NCBI RefSeq assembly: GCF_000262465.1
Contig: NZ_CM001489.1
Span: forward strand, 5,432,741 to 5,496,740
Direction of reading: 5' to 3'
Length of the DNA stretch: 64,000 nucleotides
DNA from: Frankia sp. QA3
GTDB taxonomy: Bacteria > Actinomycetota > Actinomycetes > Frankiales > Frankiaceae
Under the pieces are notes generated by a model, which was given only the letters and a program-made list of their open reading frames with translations, was not told where the DNA came from and searched no databases. Of this stretch, positions 29,926 to 38,350 are shown in pieces (within the stretch, counting starts at the first letter, position 1; every line of letters begins with the position of its first letter). Made by a program: the position numbers and the translations under genes.

Positions 29926-30723
29926 ATGGGAGCAGACCCGCGGACCGCCCTGCGGATCCGGGAGTCCCGGTCCCCGGCGGCGCTGGCCGGCCGCGGCGCG
30001 CTCGTCACCGGTGCCTCCAGCGGCATCGGGCAGGCCGTCGCCCTGCGGCTCGCCGAGGCCGGCGCGTCCGTCCTGGCCACCGGCCGGGACCACGACGCGC
30101 TCGCGCGGCTGGTCAAGGGGGCCGACGAGCTCGGCCTCGCCGTCCACCACCACGCCGCGGACATCACCCGACCGGCCGACCGTGCGTTCCTCGCCGGTGC
30201 GGCGCGCGGCGAGCTGCCGAACCTCGCGATCCTGGTGCACTCCGCGGGCCTCTACCACCGCGGTCCGATCGCCGAGACCTCCCTGGCCGAGCTGGACCGC
30301 CTGCTCGACGTGACCGTCCGCGCCTCCTACGCGCTGACGCGGACGCTGCTGCCGGACCTGATCGAGGCGACCGGAGACGTGGTGTTCATCAACTCCACCC
30401 AGGGCCTCGCCGCCGGCCCCGAGGTCGGCGCATACGCGGCCGCGAAGCAGGCGCTGCGGGCCATCGCCGACAGCCTTCGCGTCGAGGTGGCCGCCGACGG
30501 CGTGCGGGTGTGCAGCGTGTTCCCGGGCCGCACGGCCACCCCGATGCAGCAGCAGATCTTTGCGGCGGAGGGCCGCCGGTGGAACGCCGACGTGCTCGTC
30601 GACCCGGACGACATCGCGGTCGCGGTGACCACCGCGGTCACCCTGCCGCCCCGCACGACCGTCACCGAGATGGTCGTGCGCCCCACCCGCCGCCTCGACC
30701 CGCCCCCACGGGCCGTGCCCTGA
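29926..30723 (+). CDS. Short-chain dehydrogenase/reductase (SDR)
   Basis: This protein of about 265 aa has a classical SDR fold: cofactor motif TGASSGIGQAVALRLAEAGASVLATGR near residue 30, LVHSAG in place of NNAG, and catalytic INSTQGLAAGPEVGAYAAAKQALR (Ser, Tyr, Lys). The Arg after the second strand suggests NADP preference. ATG 29926 follows a GAGGGGG stretch; GTG 29881 is an alternative. The substrate cannot be deduced. Confidence 0.88.
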   Translation: MGADPRTALRIRESRSPAALAGRGALVTGASSGIGQAVALRLAEAGASVLATGRDHDALARLVKGADELGLAVHHHAADITRPADRAFLAGAARGELPNLAILVHSAGLYHRGPIAETSLAELDRLLDVTVRASYALTRTLLPDLIEATGDVVFINSTQGLAAGPEVGAYAAAKQALRAIADSLRVEVAADGVRVCSVFPGRTATPMQQQIFAAEGRRWNADVLVDPDDIAVAVTTAVTLPPRTTVTEMVVRPTRRLDPPPRAVP

Positions 30724-30750
30724 CCCCCTCGCCCATCCCGGCGCCCGCTG

Positions 30751-31599
30751 TCAGGCGGGCACGTCAGCCGTCACCGGCGCGCCGAACTGGACCGATCGCA
30801 TCGAGTTCCCGTACCAGAAGCCGTGGTGCGGGAAGATCACCGGTCCGGGGGTGTCGAGGGCGGCGCCCAGGGCGACGAACAGCGGGACGAAGTGTTCCTG
30901 GCTCGGCAGGGCCCGGCGCACTCCGGGCGCGCGGTCGCGGTAGTGCACCAGGGCGTCGAGATCGCCGCGGCCGAGCGCGTCGGCCACCCAGGCGTCGAAG
31001 GCGGCCACGTCAGGATGGGGGCTGCTGTCCGGGTTCGACAGGTCGGCGTAGCCGGTGGAGTGGGTGAGCAGGCCCGTAGCGAAGATCAGCACGCCCTCGT
31101 CGCGCAACGGCGCCAGCCGCCGGCCGAGCTCCAGCAGGCCGACCGGGTCCTGCGTGGGCAGGGAGATCTGCAGCACGGGGACGTCCGCGTCCGGGTACAT
31201 GTAGATCAACGGGATGAAGGCACCGTGGTCGAGCCCGCGGTCGGCCTGCTCGACGAGCGGCTGGCTGGGGCCGAGCAGGCGGGCGACCTCGGCCGCGAGG
31301 TCCGGGGCCCCGGGAGCCGGGAAGCTCAGCCGGTAGAAGCGCTCGGGGAAGCCGTAGAAGTCGTAGTACAGCGGGACGGGCGTGGTCGTCGCCCCGTACG
31401 CGATCGGGTTCTGCTCCCAGTGCGCCGAGATCACCAGGATCGCCCGGGGACGCGGCAGCGCCCGGCCCCAGGCGGCGAGCTCGGCGGGCCAGCGCGGATG
31501 GTCGATCAGCGGCGGGGCGCCCTGGGTGGCGTAGATCGCGGGCATGCGCGCGCCGCCGGGAGCAGGTTCGAGCGGGGAGGAAGCAGACGCGGTCGACAC
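30751..31599 (-). CDS. Class III extradiol dioxygenase (4,5-DOPA dioxygenase family)
   Basis: This 282-aa protein matches the LigB/YgiD-type family, whose members cleave catechol-type rings with a metal bound by His residues. Visible motifs are AIYATQGAPPLIDHPRW, ILVISAHWEQNPIAY, YYDFYGFPERFYRL, LDHGAFIPLIYMYP, ATGLLTHSTG, and PSQEHFVPLFVALGAA; the His residues in these motifs supply the metal and catalytic ligands. Start GTG 31599 has GGAGC about 10 nt upstream. It faces away from the toxin-antitoxin pair. Confidence 0.9.
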   Translation of the reverse strand: MSTASASSPLEPAPGGARMPAIYATQGAPPLIDHPRWPAELAAWGRALPRPRAILVISAHWEQNPIAYGATTTPVPLYYDFYGFPERFYRLSFPAPGAPDLAAEVARLLGPSQPLVEQADRGLDHGAFIPLIYMYPDADVPVLQISLPTQDPVGLLELGRRLAPLRDEGVLIFATGLLTHSTGYADLSNPDSSPHPDVAAFDAWVADALGRGDLDALVHYRDRAPGVRRALPSQEHFVPLFVALGAALDTPGPVIFPHHGFWYGNSMRSVQFGAPVTADVPA

Positions 31600-31734
31600 T
31601 GGCTCGTGCTCCTTGTCGTCATGAAACAGACCTTCAGCCTACGGAGGCTCCTGGGGCCTGGTCAGTGAACTGTCACGTGTGCCGCATCGCTCATGCACCA
31701 CGTACTGACAGCAGATCTTGCTAGCATGGGTCGC

Positions 31735-31995
31735 ATGAGCCGGACGATCACACTGCGTCTCTCGGACGAGGCTTACGAAGCGGTCCGGCGTCACGCCGAG
31801 GCCGAACACACCTCGATGAACGCCTGGATCGAGGGCGTGCTCGACGGCGAGGACATGCGCCGGCGCTGCGCCGCGCACGGGGCCTGGATCCGGGCCAACC
31901 CGGCCGTGGCGCAGGCGGCCCTGGCCTTCGGGGAGGCCAACCAGCAGGCCCTCGCGGCGGCGGGACATTCCACCCCGACCGACACCGCTCGGTGA
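31735..31995 (+). CDS. Ribbon-helix-helix-type antitoxin
   Basis: This 86-aa protein begins MSRTITLRLSDEAYEAVRRHAEAEHTSMNAWIEGVL, the beta-helix-helix pattern of RHH DNA-binding antitoxins. A C-terminal tail presumably binds the toxin. ATG 31735 was chosen as the start of the RHH strand; ATG 31693 would add 14 unneeded residues. Its stop overlaps the toxin GTG by 4 nt (GTGA), so the pair is translationally coupled. Such antitoxins usually repress their own operon. Confidence 0.85.
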   Translation: MSRTITLRLSDEAYEAVRRHAEAEHTSMNAWIEGVLDGEDMRRRCAAHGAWIRANPAVAQAALAFGEANQQALAAAGHSTPTDTAR

Positions 31996-32303
31996 GACCG
32001 CCCCGGCGCGGGGAGATCTGGACCGCGAACACCGGCCCGACGCCCCAGGCCGTGCTGGTGCTCAGCTCCACCGTCTACAACGAGATCGTCGATGAGCCGA
32101 CCGTGCTGGTCGCCCTGGTTGTGGACCATGCCAGCGCCGAGGGTTTCTGCGTCGACCTCGGCGGCGGGCAGTGGGCCGTGATGGGCCTGGTCACGTTCGT
32201 CGCGAAGGCGAGCCTCGTCGGCTGCCTGCGCTCGGTCGACACTCAGGCGCTGACCAGCGCCAACACCCTGCTGTTCAAGATTCTGGCCACGCCCGAACGC
32301 TGA
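31992..32303 (+). CDS. MazF/PemK-like endoribonuclease toxin
   Basis: This 103-aa product starts RPPRRGEIWTANTGPTPQAVLVLSSTVYNE, matching the first strands of MazF/PemK toxins (RGEIW... then a VLVLS strand). A variant of the VTFVAKASLVGCLRSVD region follows. Conserved-Thr positions look divergent from classical MazF, so activity is less certain than membership. The last 29 bp overlap the convergent DUF72 gene. Confidence 0.82.
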   Translation: MRPPRRGEIWTANTGPTPQAVLVLSSTVYNEIVDEPTVLVALVVDHASAEGFCVDLGGGQWAVMGLVTFVAKASLVGCLRSVDTQALTSANTLLFKILATPER

Positions 32304-33231
32304 GACGGCCGCGCTCGACGTCGCTCGGCCGGGCCGGGGCCGGGCTCGCGTCGTCGAGCGCCGCCATCAGGTCGGCGAGCTGGCGGGCGTTGCGCTGCGC
32401 GTGGTCGGCGCAGCAGTTGTTCATGAGCACCTGGGTGCGGGTGGCGTCGTCCGCCAGCCGGCGCAGTTTCGGTGCCCATTCCCGCAGCTCGTCCTCGCTG
32501 TAGCGATAGCCGAAGCGCTCGTGGATGTCGCGGCTCGTCCACTTCTCGCTGTGCCCGTGGAAGCGGACGACCGCAAGATCCGCGGTCACGGCGAGCACCG
32601 GCGGGATCGAGCTCGGATGGCCCTGGGGCATGTCGACGCAGACGTAGGGAAGCCCGTGGGAGGTGAGGAAGCCGAGGGTCTCGTCACGGTTGCGCTCGTC
32701 CATCCAGGTGTGGTTGCGGAACTCGACGCAGATCCGCAACGGCCGGCACCGCTCCTGGCATTCCAGGATGTACCGCTTGTTCGCGGCGCTGATCGGGAAC
32801 CACTGGGGGAACTGGAACAGCACGGCGCCGAGCTTGCCCGCCTCGGCCAGCGGACCCAGCGCGGCGAGAAACCGCTCCCACACCTGGTCCACGACCCCGG
32901 CGTCCACGTCCTTCAGATACAGGTTCCGGCGCTCCGCCGGGACGAGGTCCCGCAGATCCCTGTACAGCGCACCGGGACGGGTCGGATGCCCCGTCAGCAA
33001 CGAGAACGCCTTGATGTTGAAGGTGAACCCGGCCGGGGTCCGCGCCGCCCACATCCGCACGGTCTGCTCCGCGGGCGGGGCGTAGTAGGTGGCGTCGACC
33101 TCGACGAGCGGGAACTGCCGGGCGTAGTAGCGCAACCGCTGCTCGGCGGTGGTGACCTCCGGCGGATACCACCCCGACCGCAGCAGCGTCGGATCCGTCC
33201 ACGACGCCGTCCCGATCAGCACCTCACCCAT
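32275..33231 (-). CDS. DUF72 family protein
   Basis: This 318-aa TIM-barrel-like protein of unknown function is recognised by LIGTASWTDPTLLRSGWYPPEV, YYARQFPLVEVDATYYAPP, FTFNIKAFSLLTGHPT, LGAVLFQFPQWF, CVEFRNHTWMDE, and VRFHGHSEKWTS...RYSEDELREWAPKLRRL...LMNNCCADHAQRNARQLADL. ATG 33231 is the natural start; the longer upstream frame is repetitive and non-coding. Its 3' end overlaps the toxin gene by 29 bp. Confidence 0.9.
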   Translation of the reverse strand: MGEVLIGTASWTDPTLLRSGWYPPEVTTAEQRLRYYARQFPLVEVDATYYAPPAEQTVRMWAARTPAGFTFNIKAFSLLTGHPTRPGALYRDLRDLVPAERRNLYLKDVDAGVVDQVWERFLAALGPLAEAGKLGAVLFQFPQWFPISAANKRYILECQERCRPLRICVEFRNHTWMDERNRDETLGFLTSHGLPYVCVDMPQGHPSSIPPVLAVTADLAVVRFHGHSEKWTSRDIHERFGYRYSEDELREWAPKLRRLADDATRTQVLMNNCCADHAQRNARQLADLMAALDDASPAPARPSDVERGRLSVRAWPES

Positions 33232-33340
33232 CCCCGTCACCTCTTCCGCACCGCGCGGCCGCCGCGGCCGGTACCTGCCCGCGAACGGCTGGCGTGACAC
33301 CGACCGCTGGTTCGTGGCGGGTCGAGAAGGCAGGTGGGCG

Positions 33341-34303
33341 TCAGACCACCGTCGCGTCCAGCGCGGCGTTGTCGTCCAGCGCGGCGTTGTCGTCCAGCGC
33401 GGCGTTGTCGTCCAGCGCGGCGTTGTCGTCCAGCGCGGCGTTGTCGTCCAGCGCGGCGTTGTCGTCCAGCGCGGCGTCACGGCTGATCGACTCCCAGGCG
33501 TCGAGGTCGGCTCGGCGCCGGTCCTGCGCGGCGCGGATCGCCTCGACGGCGTCGGCGCCCAGCGCAAGGTGCAGGGGCGCGGCCGGGTCGCCGAGAGCGG
33601 CGAGGACGGCGGCCGCGACCTTGCGCGGATCGCCCGGCTGGGTCCCGTCCATGCCGTCCACGGCGGCGCGGGTCGGGCCGACCGTCGCCGCGTAGGCGTC
33701 GATCGACGGGGAGCGGTGCAGGCCCGTCCCGCCGAACCCGGTTCGGAAGGCACCCGGCTCCACGATCAGCACCTGGATTCCGAGCGGGGTGACCTCGGCG
33801 GCCAGCGACTCGGACATCGCCTCGAGGGCGAACTTCGCCGAGCAGTAGGCGCCGAAACCCGGCATGGTGACCTGGCCGCCCATGGACGTGATCTGAACGA
33901 TCGCACCGCCACCCCGTCCGCGCATACCCGCGAGCGCGGCCTGGGTGAGGGCGACGGGCCCGAAGAACATCGTCTCCATGAGGGTGCGCAGCTCGGGGAG
34001 CTCGATTTCCTCGACCGCCCCGACCGATCCGTTCCCGGCATTGTTGACGAGGACATCGATTCGCCCGAATCGCTTGTTCGCCGCGCTGACGGCGGACTCG
34101 ATCTGCTCGGGTCGGGTGACATCGAGGGGAAGGGCGAGCACGTGGTCGGGCGCGCTGGCGACCAGGTCGTCGAGCGTCTCGGGACGGCGGGCGGTGGCGA
34201 CCACCCGGTCCCCACGGGCCACCGCGGCCTCGGCGATATGACGGCCGAAGCCGGAGGACGAGCCGGTGATGAACCAGACGCGGGAGGTGTCATCTGCGGT
34301 CAT
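33341..34303 (-). CDS. SDR oxidoreductase with C-terminal AALDDN repeats
   Basis: This 320-aa classical SDR has WFITGSSSGFGRHIAEAAVARGDRVVATAR (NADP-type Arg), DVLVNNAGNGSVGA, ITSMGGQVTMPGFGAYCSAKFALE with Ser/Tyr/Lys, and VEPGAFRTGFGG. The last 45 residues are unusual: six perfect AALDDN hexapeptides and a partial copy, encoded by an 18-bp tandem array. It is divergent from a LysR gene across an operator-like region, so it is probably the LysR target. Confidence 0.92.
   Translation of the reverse strand: MTADDTSRVWFITGSSSGFGRHIAEAAVARGDRVVATARRPETLDDLVASAPDHVLALPLDVTRPEQIESAVSAANKRFGRIDVLVNNAGNGSVGAVEEIELPELRTLMETMFFGPVALTQAALAGMRGRGGGAIVQITSMGGQVTMPGFGAYCSAKFALEAMSESLAAEVTPLGIQVLIVEPGAFRTGFGGTGLHRSPSIDAYAATVGPTRAAVDGMDGTQPGDPRKVAAAVLAALGDPAAPLHLALGADAVEAIRAAQDRRRADLDAWESISRDAALDDNAALDDNAALDDNAALDDNAALDDNAALDDNAALDATVV
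33356..33475. repeat. 18-bp tandem array inside the SDR 3' end
   Basis: GTTGTCGTCCAGCGCGGC repeats six times from 33368 to 33475, with a 12-base partial copy before it. On the minus strand it encodes AALDDN in frame and ends 15 bp before the stop codon. Confidence 0.96.
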
Positions 34304-34363
34304 GATCGCAGCGTAGGAGCCGCGGCCCGGGTGGGAGAAACACCGGTCGCCTTCCCGGACACA

Positions 34364-34402
34364 GCCACAGCCTGTGGCACGGGAAGCCAGCCACCGCTGG
34401 CT
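34364..34402. promoter_or_regulatory. Two palindromes in the SDR/LysR divergent intergenic region
   Basis: GCCACAG-C-CTGTGGC (34364-34378) and AGCCAGC-CACC-GCTGGCT (34385-34402) are perfect inverted repeats 6 bp apart. They lie between the two divergent genes where a LysR protein would bind to control the SDR gene and itself. Confidence 0.6.
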
Positions 34403-34429
34403 GGCCGCCTGGCTGGCTAATGTGCACTC

Positions 34430-35332
34430 GTGATGCCAGAGCTGCGGCAGCTGCGCTACTTCGTCGCCGTCGCTCAGGAGCGCAACCTGAGCCGCGCCGC
34501 GGTGCGGCTGCACATCACGCAGCAGTCCCTTTCCCAGCAGATCCGGGTGTTGGAACGCCAGCTCGGAGTCACCCTGTTCACCCGCAGTGCCCGCGGGGTG
34601 GAACTGACCCCCACCGCAGCGGTGCTGCTCCGCGAGGCACAACCCTTGCTGGTCCAGGCCGAGCGGGCCGTGGAGGCGGTCCGCCGGGCCGCCCGCGGTG
34701 AGGCTCAGGAGCTGCGGGTCGGGTTCCTGGCGTCTGTGGCGAACTACGTGATGCCACCCGTCGTCCGGGCCTTTCACGTCGCTCATCCGGAGACGTCGCT
34801 GCGGGCCGAGGAGGTGACGATCGCGGCGATGGTCGCCGGGTTACGGCAGGGACGGCTCGACGCCGGGCTGAGTCGCCCGCCGCTCGTGGAGGACCTGGTA
34901 ACCGAAGTGATCCTCCGGGAACCGGTGGCAGCGGTACTGCCCGAAGGCCATCCGCTGGCCGAGCGGGCCACCTTGACCCTCGCCGAGCTGGCCGACGAGT
35001 CCTGGGTACTCACCCCGCGAAGTTCGTGGCCGCCCTGGCACCGCAAGTACGACGCGGATTTCGCCCGCGCCGGCTACCGACCGCGGGTCGTGCAGCGCGG
35101 TACCGGTCCGCAGAGCCTGCTCGCGCTGGTCGCCGCGGGCGTCGGAGTCACCCGCCTCCCGCTGTCCGCGCGCAGCCTACGAGACAGCGGGGTGGCGTTC
35201 GTTCCGCTCGTCGACGATGAGGCGGACGTCGTCCTGGTCTGGCGGGCAGACGCGGCGAGCCCCGCGTTGCCGCTGCTGCGCGAGATCGTCCGCGAGGTCG
35301 CTCGAACGACCGATCTCACCGCCGGCGGCTGA
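34430..35332 (+). CDS. LysR-family transcriptional regulator
   Basis: This protein of about 300 aa has an N-terminal winged HTH, LRQLRYFVAVAQERNLSRAAVRLHITQQSLSQQIRVLERQLGVTLFTRSARGVELTP. A periplasmic-binding-like co-inducer domain follows (about 95-295), with RVGFLASVANYVMPP. GTG 34430 or ATG 34433 are near-equivalent starts. It most likely regulates the divergent SDR gene. Confidence 0.93.
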   Translation: MMPELRQLRYFVAVAQERNLSRAAVRLHITQQSLSQQIRVLERQLGVTLFTRSARGVELTPTAAVLLREAQPLLVQAERAVEAVRRAARGEAQELRVGFLASVANYVMPPVVRAFHVAHPETSLRAEEVTIAAMVAGLRQGRLDAGLSRPPLVEDLVTEVILREPVAAVLPEGHPLAERATLTLAELADESWVLTPRSSWPPWHRKYDADFARAGYRPRVVQRGTGPQSLLALVAAGVGVTRLPLSARSLRDSGVAFVPLVDDEADVVLVWRADAASPALPLLREIVREVARTTDLTAGG

Positions 35333-35549
35333 GCCCAGGGCCGGACGGCCTCACACCAAGCTGGACGGCGTCACCCGCGCCGCCAGCATGGTCCGCACAC
35401 TGACGGAAGATTCTCGACCACGCGGTCGAGTACGCACGTTCAACCCCGCAACCGCACGATCAGCCCGGGTTCCGTGGCACTGGGCCAAGGCCACCCGAGG
35501 GAGGCACTCGCTTGGCCGGTGTCTCACCGGGCGAGTGAGGTTTCGTCGC

Positions 35550-36284
35550 CTACCAGGCCACCGCGCCGCATCGGTCGAAGAACGTTCCCGAGGCCGCGTC
35601 CGCGGGCAGGGTCGCGGCCCGGACGACGACCTCCGACGCCTGCTCCGCGGTCAGCGGAGCCTGCTCCTTGTTGATGGGCGTCAGGTCGGTCCGCACGAAA
35701 CCGGGGCAGACGGAGACGACCTTGATGGGGGTGTCAGCGAGCTTCTTGGCCAGGGCGATCGTGACGCTGTTGAGCGCCGCCTTCGAACTCTGGTATGCCG
35801 GCACGACCGTGGAGTAGTAAGGCGATTCGGGATTGGCCTGGTCGTTGAGCGAACCCATCGTCGTGGAGACGTTGACGATCCGTCCGGCCGGGCTCTTGCG
35901 CAGCAGGGGCAGAAACGCCTCGGCGACCGCGACCGGCCCAAAGACGTTGGTGGCATACGTGTCCTTGAACAGCTTGAGGGAGGCGAACTCGTGCTGCTCA
36001 CCGTCGGTGGCCTCGGGCAGGATTCCGGCATTGTTCACCAGGATGTCCAGCCCACCGTCCAGTTCCAGCACCCGGTTCGCGGCCGCCTCGACGCTGTCGG
36101 GCGACGTGACGTCGAGCGTCAGCCCCTCGGCGTTGTACCCCTTCGCCGTCAGGTCGGCTGCGGCCCTGTCGGCCGAGGCCTGGTCGCGTGCGGTGACGAT
36201 GACCCGGTGGCCGAGGCGGCCGAGGGCCTGCGCGGTAGCGAAGCCCAGGCCGCGGCTGCTTCCCGTGACGAGTGCGACAGACAT
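35550..36284 (-). CDS. SDR oxidoreductase, carbonyl-reductase-like
   Basis: This 244-aa SDR has ALVTGSSRGLGFATAQALGRLGHRVIVTARD, LDILVNNAGILPEA, NVSTTMGSLNDQANPESPYYSTVVPAYQSSKAALNSVTIAL (Ser, Tyr, Lys), and CPGFVRTDLTP. The pattern resembles carbonyl-reductase-like SDRs with NADP preference. ATG 36284 is the first sensible start. It is convergent with lysR across about 215 bp that hold no recognisable gene. Confidence 0.9.
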   Translation of the reverse strand: MSVALVTGSSRGLGFATAQALGRLGHRVIVTARDQASADRAAADLTAKGYNAEGLTLDVTSPDSVEAAANRVLELDGGLDILVNNAGILPEATDGEQHEFASLKLFKDTYATNVFGPVAVAEAFLPLLRKSPAGRIVNVSTTMGSLNDQANPESPYYSTVVPAYQSSKAALNSVTIALAKKLADTPIKVVSVCPGFVRTDLTPINKEQAPLTAEQASEVVVRAATLPADAASGTFFDRCGAVAW

Positions 36285-36435
36285 ACGTGTCCAATCCGAG
36301 TTTCGGCACGCCGCCGTGGCGTCGGCGGCGAGAGCACCGGTGCGTCTCTCACCCGGAAGACGCCGGGGCCACCCAGAAGGTGAGGTGCCGATTGCGCTCC
36401 GGCGCTCCGACGCTCCGGCCAGCGGCCCGCCATCG

Positions 36436-37050
36436 TCAGACCGCCCCTTCGAGCCGAAGGAGGGCCCGCTTGGCGTCGTCGCCCCCGACGTACCGGCCGA
36501 TCCCGCCGTCACTGCGCACCACGCGATGACACGGGACGACGATGGGCAGCGGATTCGTCGCACAGGCCGTGCCGACGGCCCGGACCGCGCGCGGGCTTCC
36601 GGCCAGCGCGGCCACCGCCGCGTAGCTCGCCGTGCTGCCGTAGGGGATCTCCCGCAGGTGCTCCAACACCGTGAGCCGGAATCTGGACGCGAGCCGCAGG
36701 TCGAGATCCACCTCGAAGCCGGACCGGACCCGGGAGAAATAGTCGTCGAGCTGCCTGGCAACGGTGTCGAGCCGCCCACCCGCCTTCAGGATGCGGGGGC
36801 TGATCCGCTCGGCCAGGGTCGCGAGGACGGTGTCGTGGCCCTCCACCTCGTACGCCACCCGCACCAGCCCCCGGCGGGTCGCGGCAAGCAGGAGCCGCCC
36901 GACCGGCGCGTCCACGGTGCGGTACACCACGTCGAGGAGGCCTTCCCGCTCCGCCTCGGCCACCAGCCGCAGGCGCAGCCGGCTAAGGTCCATCTCAGCG
37001 CCGGACATGGTGGCGAAAGGGCCCAGCTCCGGAAAGTCCTGACCAGTCAT
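36436..37050 (-). CDS. ogt: Methylated-DNA-protein-cysteine methyltransferase
   Basis: This 204-aa suicide DNA-repair protein removes alkyl groups from O6-alkylguanine. The active-site motif is NPLPIVVPCHRVVRSDG, and the helix-turn-helix region is IPYGSTASYAAVAALAGSPRAVRAVG, with GRYVGGDDAKRALLRLEG at the end. The first four bases overlap the stop of the ECF sigma gene (ATGA), so the two are co-translated. The N-terminal extension of about 40 residues is compatible with a separate small domain. Confidence 0.95.
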   Translation of the reverse strand: MTGQDFPELGPFATMSGAEMDLSRLRLRLVAEAEREGLLDVVYRTVDAPVGRLLLAATRRGLVRVAYEVEGHDTVLATLAERISPRILKAGGRLDTVARQLDDYFSRVRSGFEVDLDLRLASRFRLTVLEHLREIPYGSTASYAAVAALAGSPRAVRAVGTACATNPLPIVVPCHRVVRSDGGIGRYVGGDDAKRALLRLEGAV

Positions 37051-37553
37051 CTCGGCCCTTTCTCCTGCACCGAAGGCGCGAGCATGCTCCGGAGCGACGC
37101 GATGCCGTCGGCACCGGCTCGCCGCGCGGACGCCGGATTACCACCGAGGAGCCGGGCGACCTCGGTGTACGGAAGCCCGGCCAGGTAGTGGTAGGCGACG
37201 GTCTCCCGTTGTTTCCGAGGCAGTCGCTTCAGGGCGTTCCACAGGTCCAGGCCGACGTCGTGTTCCTCCCACCTGATCGGCTCCGGGAGACGCTCCGTCG
37301 GCACCGGCCGCCGCGACTGGGCGCGGAGCTGGTCGATCGCCTTGTTCCGGGCGATCGTTACCAGCCACGCCTCGACGTTGCTGCCCGGCGGCAGCTCCGG
37401 GTAGGCCCGCAGCGCAGCGAGAAACGTCTCTGACCAGGCGTCCTCGGCCAACGTCGGCCCGACGACGGCCCAGCAGACCCGCAGCACCATCGGCCCGTAA
37501 CGTTCGACGACGACCTCGAACGGTTCTCGCCCCATGCCAGTAGAACGACTCAC
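37047..37553 (-). CDS. ECF-type RNA polymerase sigma factor
   Basis: This 168-aa protein has region 2 (FEVVVERYGPMVLRVCWAVVGPTLAEDAWSETFLAALRAYPEL...AWLVTIARNKAIDQLRAQ) and region 4 (LWNALKRLPRKQRETVAYHYLAGLPYTEVARLLGGNPASARRAGADGIASL). No anti-sigma gene is adjacent; instead it overlaps ogt by 4 nt. The pair may form an alkylation-responsive unit. GTG 37553 and ATG 37535 are both possible starts. Confidence 0.9.
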   Translation of the reverse strand: MSRSTGMGREPFEVVVERYGPMVLRVCWAVVGPTLAEDAWSETFLAALRAYPELPPGSNVEAWLVTIARNKAIDQLRAQSRRPVPTERLPEPIRWEEHDVGLDLWNALKRLPRKQRETVAYHYLAGLPYTEVARLLGGNPASARRAGADGIASLRSMLAPSVQEKGPR

Positions 37554-38063
37554 GCGGCCCGAGTGTGAGCCGACCGCTGCTCGCGTCGCCCCTCGCGGCC
37601 TCGGCTGGCCGGCTCCAGCTCACATAACGGGCGGCTCGGACGTCGTAGGAGTAGCAGTAGCGCGAGCGGCCCGGCGCGGCCCCAGGGGGTCTCGTTGCGG
37701 GAAGACTGGTCGTTGAGGGCAGTTTCGCGGCCGGTTCCCCGGGAGCGAGCAGTGAACTGAGCTCCGGCCCGAGGCGGCACCACCGCCACCGTTGATCATG
37801 AGAAGGTGCGAGAAGGCCGCGTTCGGCGGAGTCGACTGCTGGCTCTTGATCGGCTGGAGCGAGGCCGCGCCAGAGGACCTGACCTGACCTGGCCTGGCCT
37901 GGCCTGGCCTGGCCTGGCGAAGACGATGAACTAGGAAACCCGCACGCGCACGCGTCTGAACATCAACACAAGAAGATCATGTGGTCTCGTTGACCAGGAG
38001 CATGCGATCTGTCCGGGATTCCGTGTCGGAGCCTGTCCCCTCTGGGGCCGGCAGGTACCGGGC
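37554..38063. other. Gene-poor stretch
   Basis: About 500 bp upstream of the sigma gene and downstream of the CATRA-associated gene. Apart from a 5-base microsatellite I see no supportable gene. Confidence 0.4.
37876..37918. repeat. Pentanucleotide microsatellite
   Basis: Three GACCT units are followed by five GGCCT units and a partial copy, all noncoding. Confidence 0.95.
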
Positions 38064-38345
38064 CTACTTGCCGATCTTGTGGATGGTCTCGTTCAGACGG
38101 TCTCGGACGGGTGCCGGTGGGGGTGTCCTCGGCCCGGCGTTTCCATCGGTGGCCCGATGCGGGTCGAGGTCTTCGAGGCGCGCGATCGCGGCGTCGAGAG
38201 CGGTGGGGTCCTCGGCGTCGAGGGCGGCGTTCATCGCGGTGAGGATCTCGCCGGCCTGATCCCAGGATGCCCTGCTGGCTGTCCAGGCCAAGACCGCCTG
38301 CAGCAGATCCCTGGTCTCCGCCCGGAGCTGGTCGTCGATGGGCAA
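38064..38345 (-). CDS. CATRA-associated small protein (CASP-like)
   Basis: A 93-aa helical protein starts at TTG 38345 with AGGAGG 9 nt upstream, only 5 nt after the stop of the NB-ARC gene. The pattern ETRDLLQAVLAWTASRASWDQAGEILTAMNAALDAEDPTALDAAIARLE, then PPPAPVRDRLNETIHKIG, resembles the small proteins described alongside CATRA conflict systems in actinobacteria, notably the PPPxPVRxRLNxxIHxIG end. Its role in those systems is unknown. Co-transcription with the NTPase and proximity to the CHAT/CATRA genes supports membership. Confidence 0.75.
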   Translation of the reverse strand: MPIDDQLRAETRDLLQAVLAWTASRASWDQAGEILTAMNAALDAEDPTALDAAIARLEDLDPHRATDGNAGPRTPPPAPVRDRLNETIHKIGK

Positions 38346-38350
38346 TGCCG

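Noticed and set aside
33356..33475. Possible CRISPR array
   Set aside because: The units are directly adjacent 18-mers without spacers and lie in frame inside an SDR gene. No cas genes or spaced repeats are seen anywhere in the window.
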